Positions 1 to 7,697 of a DNA stretch of 34,249 bases are shown piece by piece. The DNA is taken from NCBI GenBank assembly GCA_019137195.1, contig JAGVSR010000171.1:1-34249 (forward strand). Reading direction: 5' to 3'. The DNA comes from Alphaproteobacteria bacterium. GTDB lineage: Bacteria; Pseudomonadota; Alphaproteobacteria; Rhizobiales; Hyphomicrobiaceae. Within the stretch, counting starts at the first letter, position 1. Each line of letters opens with the position of its first letter. The notes beneath the pieces are model-generated. The model saw only the letters and a list, made by a program, of their open reading frames with translations. It was not told the origin of the DNA and did no database searches. The translations under genes and the position numbers were made by a program.

Positions 1-243
1 ATTCAGTCCGCCAGCTATGACGTGGACTCTGACCACCTTGACCGGCAGAACAATGTTGGCCAGCACTTGATTGGCCGCTCTCATGGGTTGACCGTAACGG
101 CAACCATTACGGCGGTGACAAACAAGACGAAGGACAACATTACGCTCGGTGAGGGCTGGAACATCACGAGCATTAGCCCCGACCGTCCGTCAGGCAACTT
201 CCACGAGTTGACCATTACCGCCGTCAAGTTTATCGCGGCGTAA
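1..243 (+). CDS. 3' end of a structural-looking phage protein (5' truncated by window edge)
   Basis: The frame is open from base 1, so the gene almost certainly begins upstream; the GTG at 22 is probably internal. The visible 80 residues are rich in Thr, Ile and Val with alternating hydrophobic positions, as in beta-sheet capsid or tail proteins, and end in VKFIAA. I do not recognise a family. A strong hairpin terminator follows directly, so this gene closes a transcription unit, probably the head/early-tail block whose start (terminase, portal) lies at the other end of the window if the genome is circular or permuted. Confidence 0.6.
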   Translation: MQSASYDVDSDHLDRQNNVGQHLIGRSHGLTVTATITAVTNKTKDNITLGEGWNITSISPDRPSGNFHELTITAVKFIAA

Positions 244-262
244 GGCAAAAAGGTTCGCAATA

Positions 263-302
263 GCCCCTCCGCCGCCATGCAATGCGGAGGGAGGGCTTTT
301 TT
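263..302 (+). terminator. Rho-independent terminator
   Basis: A GC-rich stem (GCCCCTCCGC at 263-272 pairing with GCGGAGGG-A-GGGC at 284-296, one bulged A) is followed by six T residues. It lies 20 bases after the stop of the first gene and just upstream of the fibre gene ribosome binding site. Confidence 0.85.
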
Positions 303-316
303 GACGGAGGTACGGG

Positions 317-2140
317 ATGAAATGTTTGCGAGAAGTCGGCATTGTGGTTGCTTCCATCTGGGTTGCAATCCTGCTCTGCTTCGGCATGTCCGCGTTGGCG
401 GCGGACGACGACCCTATTGCGGTAATTGCCGACGGTGAGACCGGCGAGGTGTATGTTCCGCTTGCGCTCGAAGAACGCATACGGAGGGCCATTGAAGCGA
501 CCGGCTCCGGCGTCATCCAAGAACTAGAACAAGCCGTTGGCGAGCTAGAGGCGGCCATAGAATTGCGCCTGACCGAGGACGACGGGGACGCCAGATACCA
601 GCCGAAGGGCGACTACCAAGAGGCAGGCGACTATGCAACAATTAGCGACTTGTCCAACTCTGTCGCGGCGGTGAAGTCGGACAGCGAAAGCTATACGGAT
701 GCCGCCGCCGCCGCCGCTGTCTCGGAGTCCAAGAGCTACACGGATACCCAGCTTCTGAACGTCGCTGGCTCCCTGTCTGACTACATTGACGGCGCAGTTG
801 CCAACAAGGTAACGACCGGCCAACTGGCGGAAGCGGTTGCGGACGCGAACGCTTACACGGACGCCGCCACCTCCAACGCGCACGCTTACGCGGAATCCGT
901 GGCGTCGGCGGCGGAAGAAAGCGCGAACGAATACGCGGACACGCGAGCATCAGAGGCGCAGACAAACGCGCAAGCATACACCGACGCCGCGACCTCTAAC
1001 CTTGCGACGAAGGCCGACGTTGCGCTGTCCGCGGTCGCCGCTGTCTCCGGTCGCGTGGACGTTGTCGAGGGCTGGGGCGACCACGGCGCGGCGGGCTATC
1101 TCACAGATTTCACCGAGACCGACCCGGCCTGGACTGCCGTTTCAGGCAGCGTCGTCTACGCGGCCAGCGCGGGCTACACGGCCGCCGTCGAGCAGGCCGC
1201 CTCCGCCTATGGCTGGGGCGATCACTCCGCCGCCGGCTACCTCACAGAGGAGACCGACACCGCAGCCCTGGCCGCCGTCGCCGGAGTCGAGAGCAATTTG
1301 ATCGCCCACGCCACCGACACCGACAACCCCCACGGCGTCACCGCGGGGCAGTTGGGCGCGCTGACAGCCGAAACCGACCCCGCCTGGATCGCGGCATCGG
1401 GCTCCGTTGTCTATGCGACGACGCCCGGCTACACCGCCGCTGTCGAGCAGGCCGCCGCCGCATTCGGCTGGGGCGACCACGGCGAGGCTGGCTACCTCAC
1501 GGCAGAGACCGACGCCGTTGCGCTGTCCGCTGTCGCCGCCGTCTCCGGTCGCGTGGACGTTGTCGAGGGCTGGGGCGACCACGGCGAGGCTGGCTACCTC
1601 ACGGCAGAGACCGACGCCGTTGCGCTGTCGGCTGTCGCCGCCGTCTCCGGCCGCGTGGATGTTGTCGAGGGCTGGGGCGACCACGGCGCGGCGGGCTATC
1701 TCACCGAGGAAAGCGATCCAGACTTTTCGGCCTGGCTCGACAGCGACCCGCTGGCGGCGCTAGATGCGCAGGTGGGGCGGCTGGATGGCCGGATTGATGA
1801 CATTACCCCCGACGCCATCGGCGCGCTCAGCGCCGAGGCCGACCCCATTTTCGCGGCATCGGCTGCGGCAGGTATCACATCGAGCAACCTCGCGGCGTGG
1901 AGCGCGGCTTACGGCTGGGGCGACCACGCGGAGGCGGGCTACGCGCTGTCGTCTACGCTACTTGGCTACCTCCCGAGCGCGCAGGCGGCGACGCAATACC
2001 TGTCGGTTACTTCGGCGGCGGCGGACTACCTGCCGCTGTCCGGCCGGACTTGTCGTTCTCGGCACGAGCATCCGCGGATTCGGCGCGACGACAAATGTTG
2101 GCGACTACGGCTTCGCGGCGGGGGCGAACACGTCCGCTGA
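317..2140 (+). CDS. Tail fibre/adhesin 1, N-terminal portion (signal peptide, coiled coil, GWGDH repeats)
   Basis: The ATG at 317 follows GGAGG with good spacing. Residues 1-28 look like a signal peptide (basic start, hydrophobic core, SALA cleavage site), which is odd for a phage fibre. Residues about 60-230 are Ala/Ser/Glu-rich with recurring SYTD/AYTD motifs and should form a trimeric coiled-coil stalk. Then come six GWGDHxxAGY motifs, three of them in 102-bp tandem units. The product ends in LPLSG, after which this frame turns into Arg-rich nonsense and stops at 2142. A neighbouring frame continues with a sensible beta-roll domain (2046-2843), so the real product is likely a longer protein broken by a +1 shift near 2045. 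The long GWGDH array is seen directly; the role in host or surface binding is inferred. Confidence 0.75.
   Translation: MKCLREVGIVVASIWVAILLCFGMSALAADDDPIAVIADGETGEVYVPLALEERIRRAIEATGSGVIQELEQAVGELEAAIELRLTEDDGDARYQPKGDYQEAGDYATISDLSNSVAAVKSDSESYTDAAAAAAVSESKSYTDTQLLNVAGSLSDYIDGAVANKVTTGQLAEAVADANAYTDAATSNAHAYAESVASAAEESANEYADTRASEAQTNAQAYTDAATSNLATKADVALSAVAAVSGRVDVVEGWGDHGAAGYLTDFTETDPAWTAVSGSVVYAASAGYTAAVEQAASAYGWGDHSAAGYLTEETDTAALAAVAGVESNLIAHATDTDNPHGVTAGQLGALTAETDPAWIAASGSVVYATTPGYTAAVEQAAAAFGWGDHGEAGYLTAETDAVALSAVAAVSGRVDVVEGWGDHGEAGYLTAETDAVALSAVAAVSGRVDVVEGWGDHGAAGYLTEESDPDFSAWLDSDPLAALDAQVGRLDGRIDDITPDAIGALSAEADPIFAASAAAGITSSNLAAWSAAYGWGDHAEAGYALSSTLLGYLPSAQAATQYLSVTSAAADYLPLSGRTCRSRHEHPRIRRDDKCWRLRLRGGGEHVR
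1466..1771 (+). repeat. 102-bp tandem repeat encoding the GWGDH fibre module
   Basis: Units starting at 1466, 1568 and 1670 are each 102 bp (34 residues: GWGDH, AGYL, ETDAVALSAV, SGRVDVVE). The first two are nearly identical at the DNA level. A related unit lies at about 1018-1105. This indicates recent in-frame duplication of the fibre shaft. Confidence 0.8.
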
Positions 2141-2843
2141 CGACGCAGGCTTCGCGGCGGGGTTTGGCACGTCCGCTGGCTACGCAGGCTTCGCGGCGGG
2201 GTCGGGCACGTCCGCTGGCGAGGGAGGCTTCGCGGCGGGGTTTGACACGTCCGCTGGCGACTACGGTTTCGCGGCGGGGGAGGGCGCGTCCGCTGGCTAC
2301 TACGGCTTCGCGGCGGGGTTGGACACGTCCGCTGGCGTCTACGGCTTCGCGGCGGGTGCGAACACGTCCGCTGGCGACTTCGGCTTCGCGGCGGGGGCGG
2401 GCACGTCCGCTGGCGAGGGAGGCTTCGCGGCGGGGTTTGACACGTCCGCTGGCGACTACGGTTTCGCGGCGGGAGAGGGCACGTCCGCTGACTCCTACGG
2501 CTTCGCGGCGGGGGTGAACACGTCCGCTGGCGAATACGGCTTCGCGGCTGGGAGGGACACGTCCGCTGGCGACTTCGGCTTCGCGGCGGGGATAAACACG
2601 TCCGCTGGCGAACACGGCTTCGCGGCGGGGTGGAACACGTCCGCTGGCGAGGGAGGCTTCGCGGCGGGGCTGGCGGCAAAAGGCGCGGACGGTTCATTCG
2701 TTTTCGCGGACAACTCCGCCGGCGGGACGCCCTTCAACCGCACAAATATTCCAAACAGCTTCAGCCTCCGCGTAGCTGGCGGCATCTACGCCGAAATCGG
2801 CACCAACGTTTTCGCCGTGTCGAACGCCGTGACGAGACGATGA
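2046..2843 (+). CDS. Tail fibre/adhesin 1, C-terminal portion in another frame (FAAG beta-roll repeats)
   Basis: In frame, this reads GLVVLGTSIRGFG, then 14 full 13-residue FAAGxxTSAGxxG repeats and a partial fifteenth, followed by a conserved cap (SFVFAD, FNRTN, FSLRVAGG). The repeats resemble YadA-head/Hep_Hag left-handed beta-rolls in spacing of Gly, Ala and Thr/Ser. No good start codon or ribosome binding site precedes it. A +1 shift at about 2045 would join it to the upstream portion as LPLSG-GLVVLG. Its TGA overlaps the ATG of the next gene (ATGA at 2840), which suggests that this frame is, or recently was, translated. It is either a frameshifted pseudogene half, a phase-variable end, or a sequence error in repeats. 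Confidence 0.6.
   Translation, partial: GLVVLGTSIRGFGATTNVGDYGFAAGANTSADDAGFAAGFGTSAGYAGFAAGSGTSAGEGGFAAGFDTSAGDYGFAAGEGASAGYYGFAAGLDTSAGVYGFAAGANTSAGDFGFAAGAGTSAGEGGFAAGFDTSAGDYGFAAGEGTSADSYGFAAGVNTSAGEYGFAAGRDTSAGDFGFAAGINTSAGEHGFAAGWNTSAGEGGFAAGLAAKGADGSFVFADNSAGGTPFNRTNIPNSFSLRVAGGIYAEIGTNVFAVSNAVTRR
2112..2657 (+). repeat. 39-bp tandem repeat array, 14 units (fibre 1 beta-roll)
   Basis: Fourteen 39-bp units encode F-A-A-G-x-x-T-S-A-G-x-x-G. The codons for FAAG and TSAG are almost invariant, while the two positions after FAAG and the two after TSAG vary widely (A, F, S, E, L, V, R, I, W and N, D, G at the first pair). A fifteenth, degenerate unit starts at 2658. Confidence 0.9.
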
Positions 2844-3499
2844 ACGGCGTGGAGCTTGGGGCTGGCGGCGGCATCGAGGAGGAGGTGGACCCCGAGTTCG
2901 CCGCCTGGCTCGCCACCGGCCCGCTCGACGACATCGTGGTGGACGAAACCGACCCCGCCTGGACCGCGGCATCGGGCTCCGTTGTCTATGCGACGACGCC
3001 CGGCTACACGGCCGCAGTCGAGCAAGCCGCCACCGCCTACGGCTGGGGCGACCACGCCGAGGCGGGCTATCTCACAGAGGAGGCCGACGCCGCGGCGCTG
3101 TCCGCCGTCGCCGGGCTGGCCACAACGGCCCGGTGGTGCTCGGCACGAGCATCCGCGGATTCGGCGCGACGACAAATGTTGGCTCCTACGGCTTCGCGGC
3201 GGGGGCGGGCACGTCCGCTGGCCACGCAGGCTTCGCGGCGGGGAGGTGGACGTCCGCTGACGACTACGGCTTCGCGGCGGGGGAGGGCACGACCGCTGGC
3301 GACTTCGGCTTCGCGGCGGGGGCGGGCACGTCCGCTGGCTACGCAGGCTTCGCGGCGGGGTCGAGCACGTACGCTGGCGAATACGGCTTCGCGGCGGGGT
3401 CGGAAACGTCCGCTGGCGACTTCGGCTTCGCGGCGGGGGAGGGCGCGTCCGCTGGCTACGCAGGCTTCGCGGCCGGGCGGGCGGCAAAAGGCGCATTAG
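2840..3499 (+). CDS. Tail fibre/adhesin 2, N-terminal portion (GWGDH module), frame-broken
   Basis: The ATG at 2840 overlaps the TGA of fibre 1 (ATGA), implying coupled translation. Residues 1-93 are a short version of the fibre 1 shaft: an acidic lead, DPEFAAWLATGPLDD, one TDPAWTAASGSVVYA module and a single GWGDHAEAGYL. There is no signal peptide. After SAVAGL (about 3117) the frame enters Arg/Ser-rich sequence that stays open through the whole repeat array to 3499. That tail is an alternate reading of the 39-bp repeats and unlikely to be a real protein. A -1 shift between about 3105 and 3120 joins this portion to the 3133-6582 frame. Confidence 0.55.
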   Translation: MNGVELGAGGGIEEEVDPEFAAWLATGPLDDIVVDETDPAWTAASGSVVYATTPGYTAAVEQAATAYGWGDHAEAGYLTEEADAAALSAVAGLATTARWCSARASADSARRQMLAPTASRRGRARPLATQASRRGGGRPLTTTASRRGRARPLATSASRRGRARPLATQASRRGRARTLANTASRRGRKRPLATSASRRGRARPLATQASRPGGRQKAH

Positions 3500-6400
3500 G
3501 CTCGTTCGTTTTCGCGGACTACTCCAGCGGGACGCCCTTCAACCGAACGAACCGCCCAAACGAATTCTCTGCGCGCGCGGCGGGCGGCGTTTACTTCGAC
3601 ACGCCGATGATGGCGGTAACCGGCACCGTGTCGGCGGGCAGCATCACCCTCGGCACGAACGCGCCGATCACCGACTGGCCCCAAGGCACGATCCTCGGCG
3701 CGACGATCAACGGGCCGCATACCGTCGCCACCAACGACGGCATCCTTGAGTTCACCGTGGCCTCCGGCGGCACCGGCTGGACGAACCTCTCCATCACCGG
3801 CACCGGCAACGCGCTTACCGGCGCGACGGCGACGGCAACGACGCTGACGCTCCAGCGCGGCACCATCGAAGGCGGCGGCAGCGCGGACTTCACTCCGGTC
3901 TGGGATGCCTTCACGGCGCTCTCGAACGAGGTGGCCGCCATCACCAACATGACCCTCGACCCCACGAATTTCACGATCAACCTGGAGGGCTATGTCACGA
4001 CCGACGAGTTTTGGATGGTCACCGGCGCGCTCAGCAATTCCGTTCCGCACACCGCCGCCGCGGTGTACTCGCTCTATTCGACCAGTTTGCTGTCGCGGAT
4101 CACCGCCCTGGAGTCGTTCATCGCCACCAACGGCAACGTTACGAACGACGTATTTTCGCCGAATCCGGCCTTCCCCGGCGCGATCCGCTGCGTGTTCTCT
4201 CCCTCTCACACCTATCTGTCCGGCGCACGCTGGAGCCTGGACTACGGCGTCACCATGCGGACGAACGGGGCTGTCGTGACCAACCTGTCACAGGGAACGT
4301 ACCCGCTTCTGATCACCAACGGCGAATGGCGGTTCAAGAGCCCCACGACCGCCACGGTCAATGCCTACGGCGCCCTCACCAACACCGTGACGCTGACTTT
4401 CGCGCCCCAGGGCAAGGTGTCGTTCGGCGGGCCGGGATCGATCACCTGGGGCGGCGGCGAGTATGCCTGCTCCGCCGGCCAATCGGTCACATCCCCCGTC
4501 GGCCCCCAGACGTTCATCTACTCCGACGAGACGGCCTACGTGACGCCCGATCCGCTCGCGGCCAATGTGATCTTCGGCGAGACCCTGGCCGTCCCTTCCA
4601 ACCGCACGTCGTGGGGCCGGGTCTCATTCGTCATGACGAACTACGATTATTCAGACTGGCCGGGCGCGCCGTATAACCCATCACCGGTTGTGAAGGATTC
4701 CGACGGAAATGTTGTCACCGCGAAGTGGGGCACCGTCAATCACGACTTCAACGAGAGCTACAACGCATACTGGCCCAATGTTTCGATCGGCGGCGCGCCG
4801 ATCACCTATTGCTACCTGCCAGCCGGAACCCACACCTTTCACTTCGCCGAAGCCGCAGGCTATCTGCCGCCGTCGCCATGGACGGTGGCCATCACCAACG
4901 GGCAGACCACGAACAAAACCGCCGTTTGGTCGGCTGGCTCCTGGCTCCTCGTGACCTCCAACGTCTCCGGCGTCTCGTTCGACATCGGCGGCACGCCATA
5001 TTCCTTGCAGGGCTATCACTCCATTTTCGGCCCATTCTCGAACTACGCGTCCTATGTGGTTACGCCCGCTTCGGCCGGAGCATCCTACATCACGCCTGAA
5101 CCATTCAGCCATTCGACGGGCTGGAGAGGGACCACGACGGTCGGCATCGTCTACTCAACGATCGATGGTTCCGCGAAGGCGACTGTCTCGATCGAGCCGC
5201 CCGAGGCAGCGGCCGTTGTCACGAACTTCCAGTGCCGTTGGTTGAATTATCCCGCCAATACGCCGGTCGCTCTCGGGGTCGGCACGAGCGTCGTGAGCGT
5301 GGCGAATCAATACCTTTACGCGCCGTCATTCTGGTACTGGTACGGGGCGTCCTCGTCCGTTGTCTGTTCGGCGTCTTCGACATCCCTGGTCACGCTCACG
5401 ATGACCAAGGCCGCCAAGCTCCAGTTCGTCAACGACTCGGGTTTTTCCGCCTCCTACGCCGTTGACGGCGGGGCCTGGAAAACCGACGCGCAATACCTCT
5501 ATCCCGGCGAATACGAGATCACTTTCAGCACCACGAAACCCGATTATTTCGTCACTCCCGCCGCCACGAACATCACCGTCACCAATGGGCAGTCGCTGAC
5601 GCTTCGTCCGACCTGGGAAAAGAAGCCCGCCGCCCTCACCGTCAACCTCGATTCCGCGGCGGCCTCGAACGGTGCCATGTGGAGCATCGACGCCGGCGCG
5701 AATTGGAACCTGTCCGGCGCCACCGTCTCGAACCTGGCATGGGGTTCGACCCAGACGGTTACCTTCGCCGATTGCCTCAACACCAACTATTATGTGACGC
5801 CGGCCGACAAGACCGTGATCCTCTACGATTGGGACAACGTTCGGGCCTATTCGTATTCCCAGATGGGCTACCTGGAGATCACCCACACCGCCCCGACGAT
5901 GCTACCGGAAGTCGTCCGGGTCACGCTGGACGGCGGCGAGACCTGGCTCACAAACGACGTTACGCTGCATTTGCCCGCCGGCAACGTCAGCTATATCACC
6001 GGCTATGAATCCACGCGCTCCTACGCCCCTCCTGGGGGTAAGCAGGTATATGTGGCTGGCGCGCAGACCACCGACGTGAACATTGAGTGGAAAATGTACG
6101 GAGGCTTACAACTCACCTGTGCAAATCCTCATGGAAACTTGGGTAGCGGGGTGTATCCGGAGGGCCTGGCATGGGTTTCTTACACGCACACAGATGAAGG
6201 GTGGTTTCCTCCGCAAACAAATGGTTTTGTTATTTCCCCTGGAATTACTAACACCTACAGCGTGAGCTATGTTCAGGCGGCGCGGCTATCCGTAATCGCA
6301 AATCCCTGGCCGAATGCAGATATCAAAATCGCGAAAGAATGGTGCGACCTGTATGTTGGCTCATACGCGCTTAATGGCGTTGGCAACCAGCCATTCAGCT

Positions 6401-6582
6401 TTGGCTACTGGCTTGCTCCGGATGGCAGACAACTTCTCCATCGGGAAGAATATCGCTACATCCTTCCCGGCAGCTACACCTGCTCTTTTCCAGTTGTCTA
6501 TGGCTGGGGAAAACCGGCGGACATCGTTTTTGAAGCACAAGAAGGAGAGACGCTCGATTTGACGGGGCAATACACACAATGA
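3133..6582 (+). CDS. Tail fibre/adhesin 2, main portion (FAAG beta-roll plus long beta-sandwich repeat tail)
   Basis: The frame is open upstream of the nominal GTG at 3133 (reading GHNGP before VVLGTS), and no ribosome binding site precedes it, so it is best read as the continuation of the gene starting at 2840. It carries seven 13-residue FAAG repeats (residues about 20-110), the SFVFAD/FNRTN/FSARAAGG cap, then about 1000 residues of Thr/Asn/Tyr-rich beta modules with recurrent ARWSLD, MWSIDAGANW, YVTPD/YVVTPA and ITNGQ motifs. These look like repeated immunoglobulin-like domains of secreted bacterial surface proteins. From about position 6030 the base composition becomes less GC-rich. The stop overlaps the next ATG (ATGA at 6579). 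Receptor binding is inferred from position and architecture. Confidence 0.7.
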   Translation: MVLGTSIRGFGATTNVGSYGFAAGAGTSAGHAGFAAGRWTSADDYGFAAGEGTTAGDFGFAAGAGTSAGYAGFAAGSSTYAGEYGFAAGSETSAGDFGFAAGEGASAGYAGFAAGRAAKGALGSFVFADYSSGTPFNRTNRPNEFSARAAGGVYFDTPMMAVTGTVSAGSITLGTNAPITDWPQGTILGATINGPHTVATNDGILEFTVASGGTGWTNLSITGTGNALTGATATATTLTLQRGTIEGGGSADFTPVWDAFTALSNEVAAITNMTLDPTNFTINLEGYVTTDEFWMVTGALSNSVPHTAAAVYSLYSTSLLSRITALESFIATNGNVTNDVFSPNPAFPGAIRCVFSPSHTYLSGARWSLDYGVTMRTNGAVVTNLSQGTYPLLITNGEWRFKSPTTATVNAYGALTNTVTLTFAPQGKVSFGGPGSITWGGGEYACSAGQSVTSPVGPQTFIYSDETAYVTPDPLAANVIFGETLAVPSNRTSWGRVSFVMTNYDYSDWPGAPYNPSPVVKDSDGNVVTAKWGTVNHDFNESYNAYWPNVSIGGAPITYCYLPAGTHTFHFAEAAGYLPPSPWTVAITNGQTTNKTAVWSAGSWLLVTSNVSGVSFDIGGTPYSLQGYHSIFGPFSNYASYVVTPASAGASYITPEPFSHSTGWRGTTTVGIVYSTIDGSAKATVSIEPPEAAAVVTNFQCRWLNYPANTPVALGVGTSVVSVANQYLYAPSFWYWYGASSSVVCSASSTSLVTLTMTKAAKLQFVNDSGFSASYAVDGGAWKTDAQYLYPGEYEITFSTTKPDYFVTPAATNITVTNGQSLTLRPTWEKKPAALTVNLDSAAASNGAMWSIDAGANWNLSGATVSNLAWGSTQTVTFADCLNTNYYVTPADKTVILYDWDNVRAYSYSQMGYLEITHTAPTMLPEVVRVTLDGGETWLTNDVTLHLPAGNVSYITGYESTRSYAPPGGKQVYVAGAQTTDVNIEWKMYGGLQLTCANPHGNLGSGVYPEGLAWVSYTHTDEGWFPPQTNGFVISPGITNTYSVSYVQAARLSVIANPWPNADIKIAKEWCDLYVGSYALNGVGNQPFSFGYWLAPDGRQLLHREEYRYILPGSYTCSFPVVYGWGKPADIVFEAQEGETLDLTGQYTQ
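3193..3465 (+). repeat. 39-bp tandem repeat array, 7 units (fibre 2 beta-roll)
   Basis: Seven units of the same 39-bp family as at 2112-2657, with a degenerate eighth starting at 3466. Conserved FAAG and TSAG blocks flank variable residue pairs (AG, RW, EG, SS, SE). It is preceded by a 45-bp segment (3139-3183) identical to 2058-2102 in fibre 1. Confidence 0.9.
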
Positions 6583-7139
6583 AAGACACAGCACACATCA
6601 TCATGGTGGGCGCACTGCTGGCGCTGGTCGGCTGCTCGACGGTTAAGGACAAGGCAAAGGATTGGCTGGAGCAGCAGCTTGGCAATGAGCCAACGCAGCC
6701 GACGCCGGAGCAACCGCCCGCGCAGGAACCGGCAGTGGCGGATGCCGTTGCATTTGATAAGCTGGTTTGGAGCAGGGGCGGGGAAAACTTCTCCAAGGCC
6801 GTGCGCGACCCAGCATGTGCCATCACCGGCGTCAAAATCCGTGGCGGCGGTACGCCGGTTTTGAGCTACGGCGGCGAAGGCTTCCAAAAATGGCCGGTGA
6901 AAGACGAAAACGTCACGCATATTTGGGCCATCTTTTTTGATGAGGACGGGGACGGCGTATTCGAGCGGGGCGGCAAGTTTGATTGGGGCCGGAGCACCGC
7001 CGCTGATAGGCCGCTTGCGCACCTCACCCATTACAAAGGCTGGGATGGCTATCCACGCAAAGGCACCCCGTGGGCGGCAGTGATTACGGACGTGAAGGGC
7101 AAGCGGCGTAGTAACGTTGTGAAAGGGGTCTGGCCGTGA
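6579..7139 (+). CDS. Putative phage lipoprotein with EF-hand-like loop
   Basis: The N-terminus has a short hydrophobic core and a clear lipobox (LVGC, Cys at about residue 19), predicting a lipid-anchored envelope protein. A short helical stretch and a Pro/Gln/Glu-rich linker (about 38-52) follow. The C-terminal domain (about 60-186) contains DEDGDGVFE, which resembles a calcium-binding EF-hand or dockerin loop, and many Gly, Trp and Lys. I do not recognise the family. It overlaps the preceding fibre gene by ATGA and the next gene by GTGA, so it belongs to the same operon. Possible roles are superinfection exclusion or lysis; neither is shown. Confidence 0.65.
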   Translation: MKDTAHIIMVGALLALVGCSTVKDKAKDWLEQQLGNEPTQPTPEQPPAQEPAVADAVAFDKLVWSRGGENFSKAVRDPACAITGVKIRGGGTPVLSYGGEGFQKWPVKDENVTHIWAIFFDEDGDGVFERGGKFDWGRSTAADRPLAHLTHYKGWDGYPRKGTPWAAVITDVKGKRRSNVVKGVWP

Positions 7140-7327
7140 GTCTGTACGAGCGAAACCGGCAAAAGATTTACACGGAGATTTCTCGCGCCTGCATGGTGGT
7201 GAGCTTTTGCGCAATCCTCTCCATCATCGCCTGCAATTGCGCGGGGTGCTTTACCACCGACAAAATCAAAGATGATTTTTACCAGAAGGCGAAAGAGGCT
7301 GTCGCGGCGCAGGAGGAAAGCAAGTGA
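7136..7327 (+). CDS. Small membrane/lipoprotein-like protein (possible outer spanin-type)
   Basis: The GTG start at 7136 overlaps the previous TGA (GTGA). The 63-residue product has a basic N-terminus, a hydrophobic helix (about 19-33) and a Cys-rich end to that helix (CNCAGC), which could be a degenerate lipobox or a membrane anchor, followed by a short charged helix. Size, topology and position before a holin-like gene fit a Rz1-type outer spanin, but there is no sequence proof and no partner inner spanin was identified. Confidence 0.5.
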   Translation: MSLYERNRQKIYTEISRACMVVSFCAILSIIACNCAGCFTTDKIKDDFYQKAKEAVAAQEESK

Positions 7328-7328
7328 A

Positions 7329-7697
7329 ATGAGGGACTATTTCATAACGAAGATTTCCATCGGGGCTCTCTCCATCGGTGCGGTTGCCTCAACGCTCCCG
7401 ACTGACGCGCCAGACCCTTTGACCCTTGCCGCGCTCTTGGAAAACTACGGCCCCGCCGGAATCCTTGCAATCGCGGTTTGGGCTTTATGGAAAAAATCGG
7501 AAAAGCGAACGGAACACGACGACAAATTGCGCGAAGAAAAAGACAAGCAATTTATCGCGGCACTCCAAGAGCAGACTAAAGCCATCACCAAGCTGAAAGT
7601 TTTGATTGTAAAGTACGCATCCGCATTGCGCGGAAAGTGCGGGATGGTGGATGACGTGATTCGTGAGGACGAGGAGGAGGAGAGCCATGACAAGTAA
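7329..7697 (+). CDS. Holin-like small membrane protein
   Basis: I chose the ATG at 7329 because AGGAGG lies at 7311-7316 and an earlier in-frame ATG would add an Arg-rich leader inside the preceding gene. The 122-residue product has a hydrophobic stretch near residues 8-23, a second clear membrane segment near 37-52 (GPAGILAIAVWALW), then a long charged, coiled-coil-like cytoplasmic tail ending in an acidic cluster. This pattern is common for phage holins or holin-like 'DUF' membrane proteins. The neighbours (lipoproteins, DUF1353 protein) support a lysis or envelope group. It overlaps the next gene by 11 bases. Confidence 0.55.
   Translation: MRDYFITKISIGALSIGAVASTLPTDAPDPLTLAALLENYGPAGILAIAVWALWKKSEKRTEHDDKLREEKDKQFIAALQEQTKAITKLKVLIVKYASALRGKCGMVDDVIREDEEEESHDK

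Noticed and set aside
2039-3120. Programmed ribosomal frameshifting at the fibre junctions
   Set aside because: No canonical X XXY YYZ slippery heptamer is seen at either site, and the two genes need opposite shifts (+1 and -1).
2112-3465. Diversity-generating retroelement as the source of repeat variation
   Set aside because: No reverse transcriptase or template repeat is visible in the window, and the variation lies in tandem repeats rather than one variable region.
2007-3496. Long open frames in other frames and on the minus strand across the 39-bp repeats (Arg/Ser/Pro-rich)
   Set aside because: A 39-bp period keeps every frame periodic, so absence of stops is expected; the products are low complexity without start signals.
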